From Rhodopseudomonas pentothenatexigens (GTDB lineage Bacteria; Pseudomonadota; Alphaproteobacteria; Rhizobiales; Xanthobacteraceae), in contig NZ_UFQQ01000011.1 of the NCBI RefSeq assembly GCF_900218015.1, positions 3,786 to 67,785 on the forward strand: a DNA stretch of 64,000 bases. The letters are read 5' to 3'. How positions within the stretch are numbered: position 1 is the first letter of the stretch; every line of letters starts with the position of its first letter. Of the stretch, positions 9,359 to 18,092 are shown piece by piece. The notes beneath the pieces are model-generated. The model did not search any database. It worked only from the letters and a program-made list of their open reading frames with translations, and was not told the origin of the DNA. A program made the translations under genes and the position numbers.

Positions 9359-10324
9359 ATGCCCATTAACCTGCGAACCATCGATCTTAACCTTCTGGTG
9401 ATCTTCGAGGCGCTGTACGCCACCAAGAACACCAGCCGCGCGGCCGAACGGCTCGGCATGAGTCAACCTGCGGTGTCGAATGCACTCGCCCGCTTGCGCG
9501 ATTTGATCGGCGATCCGCTGTTCGTGCGGCAATCGCGCGGACTGAAGCCGACGATGAAGGCGCAGGAAGTGATCGGCCCGGTGCGCGAGGCGCTGTCGGT
9601 GATCGGGCGACAATTTGTCGCCGGCAGCAGCATCGATCTATCGACCTATCGGCGGCAGTTTCGCATCGTCATCACCGATCCTTACGAGCCGATCATGATG
9701 CCGCCGATCGTGCGAGTCGTCGCGGCGGAAGCTCCGGGCGTGGAGATCGAGTGCATTCAGCCGACCGCAGGATTCGCCGAGCTGCTGCGCGAGGGCTCGA
9801 TCGATCTGGCGTGCTCGGTGTTTCCGGTCGACACCACCGATCTCGTCGTGAAGTCGCTCGGCCAGACCGACTTCGTGATCGTCAGCCGCCGCGACCATCC
9901 GGCGATCACCAAGCCGCTCGATCGCGCGACCTTTCTGACGCTGCCGCAGATCACGATCGGACGCGAACTACGCGGCATGACGGGAATCGAGAAGGTCCAC
10001 GTCACCCAGAACATCAAGCGCCGCACGCCCTATGCGGCGGCGAAGATCTGGTCGATTCCGCCGATGGTGGAGCGCACCGATCTGATCGCCTTCCTGCCGC
10101 GGCGCTTTGCCGAGGAAGTCGCCGGCAACTTCCATCTCGATCTGCACGAGGTCCCGATCGAGATGGAGCTTCAGCACGGCTACATCATGTGGCACGTCAA
10201 CAGCGAACACGACCCCGGGCATCGATGGCTGCGCGAAAGCATGCTGCAGGCGATTCATCCGGGATGGGGCGCCCGCCCGGAGCCGAGCCAGATCGACGAG
10301 CACGTCGCCCCAACTCCCGCGTGA
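9359..10324 (+). CDS. LysR-family transcriptional regulator
   Basis: 321-residue LysR-type regulator. Residues 7-66 form the winged helix-turn-helix (DLNLLVIFEAL, then the recognition segment SRAAERLGMSQPAVSNALARLR). The rest matches the two-lobed effector-binding domain. The LRDLIGDPLFVR and KPT segments resemble the NodD-like branch. It lies between the adhesin gene and its transporter gene, on the opposite strand, and is transcribed divergently from the adhesin. LysR proteins usually act on the divergent promoter, so control of the adhesin is the simple inference. The effector is unknown. No clear Shine-Dalgarno precedes the ATG. Confidence 0.92.
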   Translation: MPINLRTIDLNLLVIFEALYATKNTSRAAERLGMSQPAVSNALARLRDLIGDPLFVRQSRGLKPTMKAQEVIGPVREALSVIGRQFVAGSSIDLSTYRRQFRIVITDPYEPIMMPPIVRVVAAEAPGVEIECIQPTAGFAELLREGSIDLACSVFPVDTTDLVVKSLGQTDFVIVSRRDHPAITKPLDRATFLTLPQITIGRELRGMTGIEKVHVTQNIKRRTPYAAAKIWSIPPMVERTDLIAFLPRRFAEEVAGNFHLDLHEVPIEMELQHGYIMWHVNSEHDPGHRWLRESMLQAIHPGWGARPEPSQIDEHVAPTPA

Positions 10325-10387
10325 GCGCAACGCGCGATCACGACAGCGGCGCCGCTCCACGCCTGAGTACTGGCGTCGCGAACCGTT

Positions 10388-12136
10388 TCAGTAGCGCAGC
10401 GACAGGCCGGTGAAGACACGCCAGCCGGGCTGCTGAAACGGGTCGTCCGTGACCTTGCGGGCGCCTTCGAGAAAGCCGAACACGTCGACCGGCATCGCGG
10501 CGGTCTGCGGCATGCTGAAGCGCACGCCTGCGCCCCAGTTGGAGGCGTGCTGGCTGGCGACTTCCAGGATGCTCGGCTGCGCGAGAATGCGCTCGCCGGT
10601 GGCCGCGAACAGATACGGGGTCACTTCCGCCGTCACGTTCGGCACCGCGAACGGATGGCCGAATTCGGTACGCACGACCCAGCCGGTGTCGCCGATGAAC
10701 GAGCCGGCGCTGTAGCCGGACAGCATCCGGGCGCCGACCAGATCGAACTGTTCGGAATGCAGCAACGGCTTGTCGAACGAGGTCTGGCCGTTGGCGAACG
10801 CCGCCACGAAGAAGCCGGCCGGAAGGCTCTGCGTCAGTTCGAAATGCCCGGCCAGCTTGGTGAACACCGCATCCGCGCCGGCGCGCGACAGCGGCAGCAA
10901 CGGGTTGGCGTCGGCGGCGGTGCGCGCTCCGAACGCGTCGAGACCACGCGACAGGGTGGCGCCGTAACCGATCACGGTGCCGCTCTCGCGCAGCCGCCAC
11001 AATCCCTCGACGCTACCGCGCACCGTCCGCACCCGATCGAGGCTGAGCGGCAGCGCCGGACTGAACAGCAGCGACTCGATCTCTTCATCGGTCGAGTCGA
11101 ACCGTACGCTGAACGTCAGTTCGGCATCGCGGCGTTTGAGTGCCGCATAGGACAGTCGGCCGTAGCCCTGCGTCAGGAAGCCCTGCGACGCCGTCAGCAG
11201 TGAGGCTGCCTGCGGCGTGGTGATGCCGCGGGTGAAGCCGCCGTCGAACTTCCAGCCGTCGGTGCCCAGCGGGGTGGCGAATGTCGCGCTCAGATATCGC
11301 CGCGTCGGAAACGTGCTGGTGTAATCGCTATCGGGCAATCCGGCGGCCGACACGGTGATCTGCTCGCCCATGCCGAACACGCTGTTGAGCGATGCGCTCG
11401 CCACCACCTGCCCGGTGCCGAACACCGAAGGCATCGCGTTGTCGGCATAGACCGACGCGGAGACCGGCTTGTAGGTGCCGGCCAGAACCAGCACCGCGCC
11501 CCCGACCTGCTTGCCCGCGCTGAACACCGCGTTGAGCACGATGCCGGGCGTCTCGCCGGCCAGCAGCAGGCGCCGCTCCAATTCAGCCTGCGTCAAATGG
11601 CGCTTGTCGATCAGCGACGACACCACCGCGACCACGGCCTTGCGTCCAGGCTCGGCGATGTTGCTGGCATCGATCTGCTCGACGAAGCCGTCGACGATCG
11701 TCACCTTCACACCCGCCGCAGCGCCGAGCTCCTGCGGCGGCACCACGACGCGCACCAGCGGATAGCCGGCGCGGGAATACACCGCCTGCAATGCGGTCGC
11801 GAAATCGAACACCTGCGCAACGGAGATGCGCTTGCCGACCAGTTGTGCGGCAAGCCGCTTGCGTTCGGCGGCGAGCTCCTCGAATTCACCTTCGATGGTG
11901 ATGCCGGTGAGCTTGAAGGTCAGCGCCTTGGCGCCCGGAGGAATCGTGGCACCGGCTTCGACGCGCGGCAGAATGATGCGCGTCGGCGCGGACACAGAGG
12001 GCGGCACGACCGGAGGCGCGACCTGACTCGGCGGCGGAGCGATCTGCGCGACCGCAGCGTCTGTCGATTGCCAAGCGGCCGCGGCGATCAAGCACGCCGT
12101 CGCGCCCGCTGCTTTGAAACGACTCCACTCGCGCAT
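10388..12136 (-). CDS. TpsB-type outer membrane transporter (ShlB/FhaC/HecB family)
   Basis: 582-residue outer membrane pore predicted to secrete the adhesin at 1-9170. A signal peptide covers about 1-30, followed by a Pro-rich linker to 60. POTRA 1 is about 72-148 (FKLTGITIEG; GYPLVRVVVP) and POTRA 2 about 149-222. A 16-strand-type barrel runs to the C-terminal aromatic SLRY. The position expected to hold the conserved VRGY/F loop-6 motif reads LSGY (472-475), so the usual Arg appears to be Ser473. Upstream of the ATG lies GAGGCGAGGG. It is co-directional with the adhesin, but the LysR gene is inserted between them on the other strand. Confidence 0.92.
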   Translation of the reverse strand: MREWSRFKAAGATACLIAAAAWQSTDAAVAQIAPPPSQVAPPVVPPSVSAPTRIILPRVEAGATIPPGAKALTFKLTGITIEGEFEELAAERKRLAAQLVGKRISVAQVFDFATALQAVYSRAGYPLVRVVVPPQELGAAAGVKVTIVDGFVEQIDASNIAEPGRKAVVAVVSSLIDKRHLTQAELERRLLLAGETPGIVLNAVFSAGKQVGGAVLVLAGTYKPVSASVYADNAMPSVFGTGQVVASASLNSVFGMGEQITVSAAGLPDSDYTSTFPTRRYLSATFATPLGTDGWKFDGGFTRGITTPQAASLLTASQGFLTQGYGRLSYAALKRRDAELTFSVRFDSTDEEIESLLFSPALPLSLDRVRTVRGSVEGLWRLRESGTVIGYGATLSRGLDAFGARTAADANPLLPLSRAGADAVFTKLAGHFELTQSLPAGFFVAAFANGQTSFDKPLLHSEQFDLVGARMLSGYSAGSFIGDTGWVVRTEFGHPFAVPNVTAEVTPYLFAATGERILAQPSILEVASQHASNWGAGVRFSMPQTAAMPVDVFGFLEGARKVTDDPFQQPGWRVFTGLSLRY

Positions 12137-12352
12137 GCACCCTCGCCTCTACCTGCTCCGTTCTTCGACGGATATCGCAGTCAGCACAAGTGCAAGGATG
12201 CATCACTCGGCAACGGGTGATATCGGCGTACTCAATAGCTCTTATTTCCAAATTCAATTGGTCCTCTCCTGATGCCACGCCTAACAGGGTCTTCGCACGC
12301 GGCGAACAATCCGCCGACGTGAACACGCGAAACGAAAACGGAGTGGAGTGCG

Positions 12353-12898
12353 ATGGCCAAGGTTCGTGATTGGGGCATGATGGCGTTTGTTCTGACGATC
12401 GCGGCGACGACCTCGGTTCAGGCTGCACCGGACAAGCCGGCTGCAATCGCAGATACGCAGACCCCGCAGGCCACCACCGCGACCTATCAGGATTGGACCG
12501 TGCGCTGCGACATCCGCGACGCTGCGAAAACTTGCGAGATGGCGCAGGCGATGCAGATCAAGGGCCAGCCGCAGCCGGTGACGCAGATCGCGATCGGTCA
12601 GCAGAGCAAGACCTCGCCGATGAAGATCGTGTTTCAAGTGCCGATCAACGTCGCGCTCGGCGACGGCCCGCGCCTCGTCGTCGACGACAAGGACCCCGGC
12701 ATCGCCGCCGCGTATCGCCGCTGCGTCCCGGTCGCCTGCTTCGCCGACGCCGACATCAAGGACGATCAGATCAAGAAGCTGAAAGGCCTCAGCGAAAACG
12801 GCAAGCTGCAGTTCAGGGACGCAGCCGATCAGCTGATCTCGATCCCGGTGTCGTTCAAAGGCTTCGACCAGGCATTCGACGCGATGCTGAAGAGATAG
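12353..12898 (+). CDS. IalB-family (invasion-associated locus B) protein
   Basis: 181 residues with a signal peptide (about 1-24, ending SVQA-AP), so periplasmic or envelope located. The mature part follows the IalB pattern: a YQDWTVRCD start, paired cysteines (RCD, KTCEMAQ, RRCVPVACFAD), a central SPMKIVFQVPINVALGDGP segment and a C-terminal ISIPVSFKGFDQAFDAM. IalB was named in Bartonella, but homologues are common in free-living Rhizobiales, where the role is unclear. It is transcribed divergently from the TpsB gene, and nothing co-directional follows. Confidence 0.9.
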   Translation: MAKVRDWGMMAFVLTIAATTSVQAAPDKPAAIADTQTPQATTATYQDWTVRCDIRDAAKTCEMAQAMQIKGQPQPVTQIAIGQQSKTSPMKIVFQVPINVALGDGPRLVVDDKDPGIAAAYRRCVPVACFADADIKDDQIKKLKGLSENGKLQFRDAADQLISIPVSFKGFDQAFDAMLKR

Positions 12899-13109
12899 TC
12901 GCCAGGTTTGGTTTTGGGGAACGCGCATCGCGCCCCTCATGTCCCCGGACGGAGATGGACTTGGAGGACCAGGTCGGCCGTTCCGCTCCCTTGCAGTTAG
13001 AGCAAGAACCCGGCGCGCGCCTTTTGGCCACAGATTGCAGTGCTAAGATTATGCGCGTTTCTGGCCCGTTTGCGCCGAAAGAACAGGGCAGAGCTGGTCC
13101 GCTCTGCCC

Positions 13110-13290
13110 GGGTGACGAGGTCGCACCCGCAGCTTGCTGTCGATACCGAGATTGAACATCGCGAGGTTCGCGCGTCCGCTCTCCATCTGAAGCTTACTCC
13201 GGATCGCCCAAACGTGCTTCGTCTGGAGCGGCGGCTTGGGCCCAATCAGTTTCCCCTTATTCCACGGGATCACATGGCCGGACCGCGCAA
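13110..13290 (-). pseudogene. Remnant of a tyrosine-type integrase (N-terminal piece)
   Basis: On the minus strand, 13270-13127 encodes IPWNKGKLIGPKPPLQ, then KHVWAIR and FNLGIDSKLR. This is characteristic of the N-terminal region of a phage-type integrase common in Rhizobiales. The expected next residues GCDLV appear in a different frame starting at 13128, consistent with a 2-base deletion. After CDLV the similarity stops and no catalytic domain follows. The rest of the gap between 12899 and 13556 shows no convincing coding sequence. Confidence 0.7.
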
Positions 13291-13508
13291 TTTCTTCGCT
13301 GCTCTGCACAGCCACTCTCCTTTGCTGGAAAGAGAACAGGCCGTTGTACCGCAATCTGGCTTCCCCTTGCCGGGGTCCGGTTTCGGAGCGATCCGGACAA
13401 TGCACCGCAGTCCGAGCGATGCTGTTCGACGAAATTGACCCTAAGCGGACCTACCCCGAAGGTTGAGCTGAACTGCTCTCCATTGGCCCCTGTGGATACG
13501 AGAGACGA

Positions 13509-13554
13509 GAGCCAAGGGTTCATCGCCGATGGCGACAAGCTGCACCCTTGGCTC
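13509..13554 (-). terminator. Inverted repeat downstream of the MBL-fold gene
   Basis: GAGCCAAGGGT (13509-13519) and ACCCTTGGCTC (13544-13554) form a perfect 11-bp stem around a 24-nt loop, 14 bases past the stop codon at 13568. There is no clear U-run, so it may be a processing or Rho-assisted terminator rather than a classical intrinsic one. Confidence 0.45.
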
Positions 13555-13567
13555 ACGCTCGTCTAAA

Positions 13568-14521
13568 CTAATAGTCCCAGTACGCGGGCACCCAGCGGAA
13601 CGCGTCGCCATCGACCGCGACGCGTCCGATCGACGGGAACGGCAAATGCGTGGCGACCAGCGGCTCGCCGGTCGCGGCCACCTCGCGCAGCAGGCGGACG
13701 CGGACGCGGGTCGCTTCTTCCGGATCGTGTTCGAAGCCGTTGTGCCAGTCGGGCCGCTCGAAGCTGACCGGAAACACCGCGTCGCCGGCAAAGGTCAGGC
13801 GCTCGCCTTTCGACGCGAGCTGAACGACACTGTGACCCGGCGTGTGGCCGCCGGTGCGGCGGGCGACGACACCCCGCGCCACCTCTGCCTCATCGACGAA
13901 CGTGCAGATATTCTTGCGATAGACGGCGAGAAACTTCTTCGCCGTCGCTCGCAGCGCGTCCGGGAAACCATTCGGCATTTGGGTGCGTGAGAAGTCAGGC
14001 GCCTTCCAGAACGCGACCTCGGCGGCGGCGACGTGGATGCGCAGGTCGGGGCGAAGCTGCTGCTTCACGCCGTCGATCAGCAGGCCGCCGACGTGGTCCA
14101 TGTGCATGTGGGTGAGCACGATGTCGGTGACCGACGGCAGATCGATGCCGGCGGCCGCCAGCCGCTGGAGCAACTGGCCGGCGCGCGGCAGATGCAGGTC
14201 CGGATCGAGGCCGAGCCCTGCATCAACCAGGATCGTCTGCTTGCCGCTGCGCAGCGCCACCGCGTTCAGCGGCCAGTCGAACGCGTCCTGCGGCAGAAAC
14301 ATGTCGAGCAGCCAAGCCGCCCGGGCGACCGGGTCGGCGTTGTGCGCCAGCATTGCGGTCGGCAGCGGCAGCACGCCGTCGCTGATCACCATCACGTCGA
14401 TGTCGCCGACGCGCAGGGCGTAGCGCGACGGCACCGGCTCCTTCGATCCCGATCCGGCGACCGGCGTGATCGTCAGTTTCATCGGCGCCGGCTGCGGCTG
14501 ATTGCGGACTACGAGATTCAT
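13568..14521 (-). CDS. MBL-fold metallohydrolase
   Basis: 317 residues from the ATG at 14521, chosen because AAGGAGAACAAC directly precedes it; an upstream in-frame start would give 330 residues. The metallo-beta-lactamase zinc motif HMHMDH is at 138-143. Further ligand-like segments are GGHTPGHS, TFAGDAVF and a C-terminal ATHLPFPS. The fold fits small-ester, lactone or thioester hydrolases such as the AHL-lactonase-like group, but the substrate cannot be told from sequence. It is the last gene of the leftward efflux cluster, 127 bases after the SDR gene. Confidence 0.87.
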   Translation of the reverse strand: MNLVVRNQPQPAPMKLTITPVAGSGSKEPVPSRYALRVGDIDVMVISDGVLPLPTAMLAHNADPVARAAWLLDMFLPQDAFDWPLNAVALRSGKQTILVDAGLGLDPDLHLPRAGQLLQRLAAAGIDLPSVTDIVLTHMHMDHVGGLLIDGVKQQLRPDLRIHVAAAEVAFWKAPDFSRTQMPNGFPDALRATAKKFLAVYRKNICTFVDEAEVARGVVARRTGGHTPGHSVVQLASKGERLTFAGDAVFPVSFERPDWHNGFEHDPEEATRVRVRLLREVAATGEPLVATHLPFPSIGRVAVDGDAFRWVPAYWDY

Positions 14522-14647
14522 GTTGTTCTCCTTTTGCTCGGTGGATCTCACGGCGGCCACGTTACCGAGCGTGGCGGCGCGCTGCGCCAGCGTGATTGCG
14601 GCATGTGTCGCGCAATTGCGCCGAACGCCGCGTGCCTTACCGCCCGC

Positions 14648-15394
14648 TCACACCAGTCCGAGCCCGCCGTCGACCGCGAGCACCTGCCCGGTGATCCAGT
14701 CGGCGGACGGATCGGCGAGCCGCACGATCCAGGCGGCGATGTCGTCGGGGACGCCGCGGCGGCCGAGCGGAATCTGCGCCAGTTCGTCGGCCTTCACCGC
14801 TTCGGCCTGTGCATCGGAGAGCCCCATCATGCCGGTGAGCGCGTCCGACTCGGTCGGGCCAGCGGCGACGGCATTGACGCGGATGCGGCGCGGCGCGAGT
14901 TCGAGCGCCCAGCAGCGTGTCAGATGTTCAAGCGCCGCCTTGCTGGCCGCGTAATGCGACAGGCCAGCGCCGGGCTTGTGACCAAACGTGCTGGAGATGT
15001 TGACGATCGCGCCACGCGTCGCCTCGAGATGCGGCAGCGCTGCGGCGGCAAGCAGGCTCGGACCGACGACGTTGACGGCGAAAATCTGCCCGATCCGCTC
15101 CGCCGTCACGTCCGCCAGCGGCAGGATCGCGCCGGCACCGGCATTGTTGACCAGCGCATCGATCCGGCCCCAGCTGTCCAGTGCGGCGGTGACGGTGCGC
15201 TTGGCGTCGTCGGCCGACGCCGCATCGGCCACCAGTGCCTTGATATTGGTGTGCAGAGCCGCGGTCTCGTCGATCGGACCAGCGCGGCGGCCGGTGACCA
15301 GCACCCGGGCCCCGTGCTCGGCAAAGCAGAGCGCCGCGGCCCGGCCGATGCCGGAGCCGCCGCCGGTGATGATGACGACGCGATCAAGCTGCAT
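14648..15394 (-). CDS. SDR-family oxidoreductase
   Basis: 248-residue classical short-chain dehydrogenase. The NAD(P)-binding glycine motif TGGGSGIG is near the N-terminus (10-17), NNAG near 88, the catalytic Ser in NISSTFG and the YAASK motif follow. The C-terminal DGG signature is typical of the FabG-like branch. GAAGGAG lies 7 bases before the ATG. Only 12 bases separate it from the efflux pump gene, so it is probably co-transcribed and may act on the molecule that the pump handles. Confidence 0.9.
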   Translation of the reverse strand: MQLDRVVIITGGGSGIGRAAALCFAEHGARVLVTGRRAGPIDETAALHTNIKALVADAASADDAKRTVTAALDSWGRIDALVNNAGAGAILPLADVTAERIGQIFAVNVVGPSLLAAAALPHLEATRGAIVNISSTFGHKPGAGLSHYAASKAALEHLTRCWALELAPRRIRVNAVAAGPTESDALTGMMGLSDAQAEAVKADELAQIPLGRRGVPDDIAAWIVRLADPSADWITGQVLAVDGGLGLV

Positions 15395-15406
15395 GCATAG
15401 TCTCCT

Positions 15407-16999
15407 TCAAGCGAGGTTTGGGACTTGGGAGCGGCGCCGCCTGGCCACGACGGTCAGCGCGATCTTGACTAAGATGAGCAGCGGCGCCGCGACGACGAAC
15501 AGCAGCGCGACGGACACAAACGCGGTGTCGAACGCGATCACGGTCGCCTGCGCCGCCACGGCCTTGTTCAGGAGCCCGACCGCGGCGCGCGATGCCGCCG
15601 CCGTCTCCATACCGCGCGCCGCCAGCAGCGCCGTGATCGCGCCCAGTCGATCGTTGACGGCGACGAGGCTGGTCGAGACGTGCGAGCCGATCACGACGAG
15701 ATTGCCGGCGACCTGGTGGTCGATCAGCGTCTGCAGGCCGGCGACTCCGATCAGGCCACCGATCTGCCGGCCGAGGTCGAACAGCCCGATGCCGTAGGCA
15801 CGTACGCGATCGTCCAGATCGGCGAACGCGACCAGGGTGATCGACAGAAACAGGAAGCCGAGCCCGAAGCCGCGCAGCAGCAGCGCCGGCGTCATGTCAG
15901 CGGTGCCGCTTTCGCTGGTCGAGCCGGACAGCATCCACATCGCGCCCATCACCATCAGGATTCCCAACGGCACGGTGGCGATCGGCGGCAGACGCCAGAC
16001 CTGTATCACCAACGCGGCGATGAACAGCGAGCCAGCGAACAGCGCGCCGCTAGGCAGCAGCAACAGGCCGGCATCCGTCGGGGTGAAAACGAGCAGCGAA
16101 ACCGCGAACGATGGAATCAGATAGGCGCTGCCGAACAGCGCAGCGCCGGCGACGAAGCTGACGACGAAGGCGAAACCGAAGTCGGCCGAGCGGAAGCAGC
16201 CCAGATCGAGCAGCGCACGAGGGCCGGCAGTGGCCTGCCGCGCGGCGAACAGCAGCGCCGCGGCGACGCCGATGGCCGCCAACCCGACGATGCGCGGCTG
16301 CCCGAACCAGTCCCAGCGGCTGCCCTGGCCGAGCACGTATGTGGCACAGAACAGCGCGACGGCGACGAAGACAAGGCCCAGCCCGTCGAGGCGCCGGCCC
16401 GCGACGGTCGGTTGTAGCGGCCGGCTGCCGGAGATCAGCAACCCGGAGGCCAGCAGCGCGACCGGCACCACGCTAAAGAAGATCCAGCTCCACGTCTTGT
16501 GGTCGAGCAGCCAGCCCTGCAGCGCCGGCGCGATCGTGGCGGGCGCGACCACCGAGCCCAGCGCGAACAGCGCCTGCAGCAGCGGCTGGCGCGACGGCGC
16601 AAAGGCGGCGAACAGCAGCACCTGACCCGCCACCAGCAACGCGCCGCCGGCGAGGCCCTGCACCACGCGCAACGCCACCAGCAGCTCAAGCTGCGCGGTC
16701 GCCACCGCCGCAGCGCAGGCAATTCCCATCGCCAGCGTCGCAGCCGCGACGAGGCGGCGCGCATCGAAGCGCTCCAGCAGCAGCGGTGCAACGACGAAGC
16801 CGATCAGCTTGGCGGTGGTGTAGCCGACGTCTAGCCAGGCGAGCTCATCCGGCGTCGCGTAAGTGTCGCCGATGATGTCGGCGCGGCCGAGCGACAGCAC
16901 CGTTCCGGCGATCGCTTCGGTGAGAGCGGCGAAGACGATGCCGAGGACCAGCGCCGCGTCGGCCGGCGCATTGTCCCGCTGGCCGGCGGCGGAGTTCAC
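15407..16999 (-). CDS. MFS efflux transporter, DHA2 (EmrB/QacA) family
   Basis: 530-residue inner-membrane drug:H+ antiporter. About 14 hydrophobic segments span the protein, as expected for the DHA2 branch, beginning near residue 14 and ending near 515. The segment ALRVVQGLAGGALLVAG is typical of helices 4-5 in this family. Its ATG overlaps the stop of the HlyD-like gene (ATGA), showing translational coupling. With that adaptor it should form an EmrAB-type tripartite pump, using an outer membrane channel encoded elsewhere. Confidence 0.93.
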   Translation of the reverse strand: MNSAAGQRDNAPADAALVLGIVFAALTEAIAGTVLSLGRADIIGDTYATPDELAWLDVGYTTAKLIGFVVAPLLLERFDARRLVAAATLAMGIACAAAVATAQLELLVALRVVQGLAGGALLVAGQVLLFAAFAPSRQPLLQALFALGSVVAPATIAPALQGWLLDHKTWSWIFFSVVPVALLASGLLISGSRPLQPTVAGRRLDGLGLVFVAVALFCATYVLGQGSRWDWFGQPRIVGLAAIGVAAALLFAARQATAGPRALLDLGCFRSADFGFAFVVSFVAGAALFGSAYLIPSFAVSLLVFTPTDAGLLLLPSGALFAGSLFIAALVIQVWRLPPIATVPLGILMVMGAMWMLSGSTSESGTADMTPALLLRGFGLGFLFLSITLVAFADLDDRVRAYGIGLFDLGRQIGGLIGVAGLQTLIDHQVAGNLVVIGSHVSTSLVAVNDRLGAITALLAARGMETAAASRAAVGLLNKAVAAQATVIAFDTAFVSVALLFVVAAPLLILVKIALTVVARRRRSQVPNLA

Positions 17000-18057
17000 G
17001 ACGACGGCCTCAGCGCGATGGTCACCCGCGCCGACAGCCCAGGCACCAGCCGGCCGGGGAGCGGCGCGCCGATCAGGCGAATTTTCACCGGGACGCGCTG
17101 CACGACGCGAACGAAATTGCCGGTTGCGTTGTCGGTCGGCAGCAGGCTGAAAGCGGAGCCGCTGCCCGGCGCGAGACTGTCGACCACGCCGTCGAACACC
17201 TGATTGGGGAAACCGTCGATGGTGACGCTGGCGCGCTGGCCCGGCGCGATGTGTTCGATCCGCGTCTCCTTGAAGTTCGCGACCAGCCAGACGTCGTCGA
17301 CCGGCACGATGTCGAGCAGCACGGCGCCGGGCGCGACCAGACGGCCCACGCGAACCTGGCGATTGCCGATGACGCCGTCGATCGGCGCCTTGATCACGGT
17401 GTTGTCGAGATCGATCTGCGCCAGTTCCCGCGCCGCTCTGGCCTGGGCCTGCGCCGCGACGCCCGCTTCGCGCTGGGTCTCGAGCACCGCGATCTTCAGC
17501 CGCTGCGCGTCGAGCGTGGCTGAGGCGGCGGCGACCGCCGCTTCAGCGCGGGCGCGTCCCGCCTCGGTTTCGTCGACCTGGGCCTGACTGACGGTGTTGG
17601 TGCGCAGCAGTTCGCGCCGGCGATCGGCGGTCTTGATCGCCAACACCCGCTCCGCCTCGGCGGCGCGCAACTGGGCCTCGGCCTGGTGAACCAGCGCGCG
17701 TTGCAAGCGGCTTTCGGCATCGACGTTGCCCAGCCGCGCAGAAGCGGCCTCGACATTGGCCTCGGCCTGCGCGACGCGCGCCCGGTAGTCGCGATCATCG
17801 ATGCGGAACAGCACGTCGCCGGCACGCACCTGCTGATTGTCGTCGACCTCGACGGCGATGACGTAGCCGCCGACCTTCGGCGCCAGCGACGTCACGTCGC
17901 CGCGGACATAGGCGTTGTCGGTCCACGCCTCATTGCCCGCGCTCGCCCACGCCCAGCCGCCCGCCGCTAGTGCCATGGCAATGGCACACAGCAGCGCGCC
18001 GACAATCAGTCGCGCCCGGTGCGATCGGGCTGGGCGCAACTCCGCATCGTCCGCCAT
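16996..18057 (-). CDS. HlyD/EmrA-family membrane fusion protein
   Basis: 353-residue periplasmic adaptor. One N-terminal membrane helix (about 17-40) is followed by a biotinyl-lipoyl-like half (LAPKVGGYVIAVEVDDNQQV). A long coiled-coil hairpin spans about 95-200, then the second lipoyl half (IKAPIDGVIGNRQVRVG) and a beta-barrel domain. The start at 18057 is chosen because GCAGGAGGG sits 5-12 bases upstream and the helix follows at once. It pairs with the downstream DHA2 pump through a 4-base overlap. Confidence 0.93.
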   Translation of the reverse strand: MADDAELRPARSHRARLIVGALLCAIAMALAAGGWAWASAGNEAWTDNAYVRGDVTSLAPKVGGYVIAVEVDDNQQVRAGDVLFRIDDRDYRARVAQAEANVEAASARLGNVDAESRLQRALVHQAEAQLRAAEAERVLAIKTADRRRELLRTNTVSQAQVDETEAGRARAEAAVAAASATLDAQRLKIAVLETQREAGVAAQAQARAARELAQIDLDNTVIKAPIDGVIGNRQVRVGRLVAPGAVLLDIVPVDDVWLVANFKETRIEHIAPGQRASVTIDGFPNQVFDGVVDSLAPGSGSAFSLLPTDNATGNFVRVVQRVPVKIRLIGAPLPGRLVPGLSARVTIALRPSS

Positions 18058-18092
18058 CGCAGACCCTCCTGCATTGGAATGAGGCCTTACCG

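Noticed and set aside
13494-13508. A 15-base match between about 13494 and about 35154 (GGATACGAGAGACGA).
   Set aside because: One such match is expected by chance in 64 kb of skewed composition, and the flanks do not extend it.
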